The notes under the pieces: generated by a model
What the model saw: only the letters and a program-made list of their open reading frames with translations
Told to the model about the DNA's origin: nothing
The model's database searches: none
Source: Pseudomonadota bacterium
GTDB lineage: Bacteria > Pseudomonadota > Alphaproteobacteria > Caulobacterales > Caulobacteraceae
NCBI GenBank assembly: GCA_018241995.1
Contig: JAFECT010000009.1
Span: 288,113-352,112 of the forward strand
Direction of reading: 5' to 3'
DNA length: 64,000 nucleotides
Made by a program: the position numbers and the translations under genes
Shown here: one piece after another, positions 61,560-64,000 of the stretch
Layout of the letters: each line of letters begins with the position of its first letter
Numbering within the stretch: position 1 is the first letter of the stretch

Positions 61560-62540
61560 TTAGGCGTGACGGGGAGGAAGGGTGGTGTCGGTGATGCTGA
61601 CCGTGCGGCCCTGCGGGTGGCGCACCTCGCTGACCGAGGTGAAGCCCAGCATGTGCGGCAGCTGGTCGGCGGGCACCTTCAGCGGGCCGGGCGCGTCGCC
61701 CACGCCCGGCGCGGGCAGCGGATAGGCGGTGCCGCGGGCGGTGTGGAAGGTGATGTGGCCTTCCACCTTCTGCACGATCTGGTGGATGTGGCCGTTCAGG
61801 ACGGTGACCGAGCCGAAGCGCTTCAGATAGCTCAGCGCCTGCTCCGCATCGCCCGTGCCCCAGCCCCAGGGCTCATAGACGGTCCACATCGGCATGTGGC
61901 CGAACGCGACGATGGGGGTCGAGGCGCTGCGGCCCTTCAGGTCGGCTTCCAGCCAGGCGAGCTGCTCCGCCCCAAAGGCGCCCAGGCCGCCGGGCTTGAA
62001 CTGCATGACGTTGTTCAGGCCGACGAAGTGCACGCCCTGATGGTCGAAGCTGTACCAGCCCTTGTTCTTCGAGGCCTTGCCGAAGCGCTTGAAATACTCC
62101 TCGCCGACGCCGTCGGTGACGTCGTGCTCGCCCGGCGTGGTGTGCAGCTCGGTGACGCGCAGACCTTTGAGGATCTGCTCGGCCGTGTCGAACTCCGCCG
62201 CCTTGGACAGGTGGGTGATGTCGCCGGTGTGCAGGATCAGGCCGGGCTTCACCGGCATGGCGTTCACCAGGCCGATGGTTTCCTTTAGCGTGCCCTGGAC
62301 GTCGGGGTTGGCTTCCTTGTTGAAGCCGATGTGGGTGTCGCTGATCTGCACGAACAGCGGCACGCCGGTGTGCGCCTTCTTGCCCGCGGGCGTGGCGGCG
62401 GCCGCCAGGTCCATGGGCGCAAGCACGCCGCCGGACAGCATGAACAGGGTGCCCGCCCCGCCGAAGGCCATGCATCTCAAGGCCCCGCGCCGCGAAAGAT
62501 CGGGCGTATCGGCGGCGTGGGCGTTCGTATCTTTGGTCAT
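61560..62540 (-). CDS. TAT-exported metallophosphoesterase
   Basis: The 326-residue protein has a twin-arginine signal (LSRRGALRCMAFGG, residues 15-28). VQISDTHIGF, LHTGDITHL, TTPGEHDV, FGHMPMW and NGHIHQIV supply the D-x-H, GD, GEHD, GH and GHxH ligands of a calcineurin-like binuclear metal site. Folded export suggests loading of the metal in the cytoplasm. It is likely co-transcribed with the cupredoxin gene and preceded by an MBL-fold hydrolase gene. Substrate unknown. Confidence 0.9.
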   Translation of the reverse strand: MTKDTNAHAADTPDLSRRGALRCMAFGGAGTLFMLSGGVLAPMDLAAAATPAGKKAHTGVPLFVQISDTHIGFNKEANPDVQGTLKETIGLVNAMPVKPGLILHTGDITHLSKAAEFDTAEQILKGLRVTELHTTPGEHDVTDGVGEEYFKRFGKASKNKGWYSFDHQGVHFVGLNNVMQFKPGGLGAFGAEQLAWLEADLKGRSASTPIVAFGHMPMWTVYEPWGWGTGDAEQALSYLKRFGSVTVLNGHIHQIVQKVEGHITFHTARGTAYPLPAPGVGDAPGPLKVPADQLPHMLGFTSVSEVRHPQGRTVSITDTTLPPRHA

Positions 62541-62621
62541 GCGACTATCCCTGCGAGATCGTGGACTCGATGCAGGGACTCAGGGTCGGCGGGGTTTATT
62601 CCCGGCGGGGCGCTTTAAGGG

Positions 62622-63575
62622 TCAGTGCGGCTTGACCAGACTGTCGTAGATCGCTTCGACGAACACCTCTTCGCGGCCCTCCATGCCCTTCTCGTAGGCC
62701 AAGGCCGGCTTCGACGCGACGATCTGGGCCAGGGTCTTCTTCGCTTTGATCCCGGCCTTCACCTTGGCCTGCACGTCGACCAGCATGTCGCGATAGGCCT
62801 TCAGCTGGGCCTTGCTTGCGAGCTCGCCGTGGGCGGGGATGATGGTGGTCTTGTCGTCGGCCTTGGCCAGCACCTGGTCGACGGCGGCGATCACGCCCTG
62901 GATGCCGCCGCCCGAGGCGCGGTCGATGAAGGGCCAGATGCCGTTGAAATAGACATCGCCCATGTGCACGGCGTTGGCGCGCTCCAGCCAGACGATGGCG
63001 TCGCCGTCAGTGTGGGCGCGGGGCGCGTGGACCAGGCGCACGGTCTCGCCGCCGACATGCAGTTCCAGCCGGTCGTCGAACACCACCTGGGGCAGATCCT
63101 GCGGCGCGGCGGGCGGGATGTGGCTGTTATAGGCGGGCATGAACTGCTCTACCGCGCGGCGCGCACGCACCTCGCGCTGGGCCACGATCACCGCGCCGAG
63201 CTTGGCGAACACCGGATTGCCGCCGGAGTGGTCGAGGTGCCAGTGGGTGTTGACCACATAGCGGACTGCGCCCGGCGCCACATGACGGTAGGCGGAGATG
63301 ATCTCCGGCGCGTCGCGGGCGCGTTCGTCGTCGATGAGCAGGCAGCCTTCCGGCCCCTTCACGATCACCACATTGCCGCTCTGGCCGATCAGCACCCAGG
63401 CGTCAGGGCCCAGCGGACGGATGTCGAGCTTGGCCGGGTCGGGCAGGGCGGTTGCAGCGGGGGCGGCGGAAGGGGCGGGCGCCTGGGCCTGCAGCACGGC
63501 GGGCGCGGCTGCGAAGGCGAGAGCCAAGGCGCCGGCGCAACCTAAGCGGATCGTCAGGCGGAATTGGGCGGTCAT
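62622..63575 (-). CDS. Secreted MBL-fold metallohydrolase
   Basis: The 317-residue protein from ATG 63575 has a signal peptide (about 1-31, LQA-Q). The HWHLDH motif lies at 111-116, an AHTDGD-type ligand follows at PRAHTDGDAIVWL, then VHMGDVYFNG and IPAHGE. This is the B-lactamase-like fold with two zinc ions, of the broad SoxH / quinoprotein-relay-like class. No substrate can be assigned; lactamase activity is not implied. It heads a minus-strand row with the metallophosphoesterase and cupredoxin genes. Confidence 0.88.
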   Translation of the reverse strand: MTAQFRLTIRLGCAGALALAFAAAPAVLQAQAPAPSAAPAATALPDPAKLDIRPLGPDAWVLIGQSGNVVIVKGPEGCLLIDDERARDAPEIISAYRHVAPGAVRYVVNTHWHLDHSGGNPVFAKLGAVIVAQREVRARRAVEQFMPAYNSHIPPAAPQDLPQVVFDDRLELHVGGETVRLVHAPRAHTDGDAIVWLERANAVHMGDVYFNGIWPFIDRASGGGIQGVIAAVDQVLAKADDKTTIIPAHGELASKAQLKAYRDMLVDVQAKVKAGIKAKKTLAQIVASKPALAYEKGMEGREEVFVEAIYDSLVKPH

Positions 63576-64000
63576 GGTGGTCCTGACTGTACGGTTTCGA
63601 CGCAATCTCAAGGCCTTGGCCGCCGCTCGGCGCTCGAGGCTAAGCTTGATTGAAGTCCGACCCGACACAAGTCGAGCGCCTTTCGCCGAACGGTCGCAGC
63701 ATGGCGACGAAGGGTGGGAGGCGGGACGGGGGATCGGCTGTGTATGTGGAGCGCAGGTTGTATTTCCTGTGCTTGCCCAGGACTGTCGCGTTGCACTTGA
63801 GGCGACATTCTATGCTTTGCTGACTTCAGAACCGCAATGCCTAGCGGGCCAGTCGCCTTTCCTCAACTCAACGAAGACTAAAGCACTGAATTTTAAAGGC
63901 GAATTTCCGTAAAACACGTTCACTGAGCCTTGCCACAGTTGGCATGGCGGTGTTAGCTCGACGCGTAACAGTTGGGGGGAGTGCGCGCGCGGGAAACGTG
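63576..64000. other. Gene-free right edge, probably a leader region
   Basis: These 425 bases contain no convincing coding frame. Composition is less GC-rich from 63.8 kb on (CTGAATTTTAAAGGCGAATT). A gene on plus probably begins just beyond the window, because GGGGGGAGTG lies near 63973-63982 and could be a Shine-Dalgarno. The first 133 bases of the window likewise show no gene. Confidence 0.4.

Overview
The window is GC-rich alphaproteobacterial chromosome, most likely from the Caulobacteraceae (Caulobacter or Phenylobacterium). Supporting points are the DUF1223 - aconitase - ccmABCDG order, DUF2794, DUF2076, a tricorn-like S41 peptidase, a WecG-type glycosyltransferase beside a pseB-pseC-pseI (flmA/flmB-like) cluster, and frequent GTG/TTG starts with ATGA, GTGA or TGATG gene junctions. 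No phage, plasmid, transposase or CRISPR array is visible. Genus-level placement is inference from gene content.

Layout. 0.1-4.2 kb: a VOC protein, a lipocalin-like secreted protein, zapE, an O-methyltransferase and two tandem secreted YbjN-like paralogues. 4.4-11.5 kb: a CitE-like lyase, thpR and a SGNH esterase on minus; a YbbA/YbbP-type ABC exporter, a VOC protein and a Bax-inhibitor-1 protein on plus; DUF2794 on minus. 11.7-11.87 kb: a strong candidate small RNA. 11.9-19.8 kb: a HEXXH protein, a DUF1223 protein, acnA, and the cytochrome c maturation operon ccmABCD-ccmG with a small conserved protein behind it. 20-25 kb: a MarR regulator with a histone-like tail, a Nudix hydrolase, ispZ/yciB, ftsY, galE, a coupled membrane-protein pair and a cold-shock gene with a clear terminator. 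25.4-39.6 kb: the 1110-residue tricorn-like peptidase coupled to an agmatinase-family enzyme, DUF2076, a Rieske oxygenase, a Het-C/CinY-like secreted protein, a nitrobindin-like protein, an M28 peptidase, a UBP zinc finger paired with a cNMP-binding flavoprotein, a membrane trypsin-like protease and an unknown 2TM protein. 39.8-45.7 kb: surface-sugar genes (ugd, wecG-like, pseB, pseC, pseI). 46-53.9 kb: dapE, an Imm35-like gene, a DUF4153 membrane protein, a tannase/feruloyl esterase, and def-fmt-truA. 54-59.3 kb: DUF486, rmuC, GST, VOC, recR, and an S58 peptidase. 59.4-63.6 kb: tRNA-Arg, an AT-richer orphan gene, an SRPBCC-ArsR pair with a palindromic operator, and a cupredoxin / TAT metallophosphoesterase / MBL-fold group.

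Non-coding structure is the most distinctive feature. Ten long inverted-repeat elements, from at least six unrelated sequence families, occupy intergenic gaps; one is nested inside another, one family occurs with its two arm modules in swapped order, and one supplies the ribosome-binding site of ccmA. The second highlight is a plus-strand transcript candidate with two hairpins that both display a CCTCCCCCCTCC-type (anti-Shine-Dalgarno) loop, the last being a textbook intrinsic terminator.

Most protein genes are ordinary housekeeping or envelope functions. No complete new defence or biosynthetic system can be supported from this sequence. The best candidates for something undescribed are the sRNA, the repeat elements, the UBP-finger/flavoprotein pair, the Imm35-DUF4153 pair and the unknown 2TM protein.
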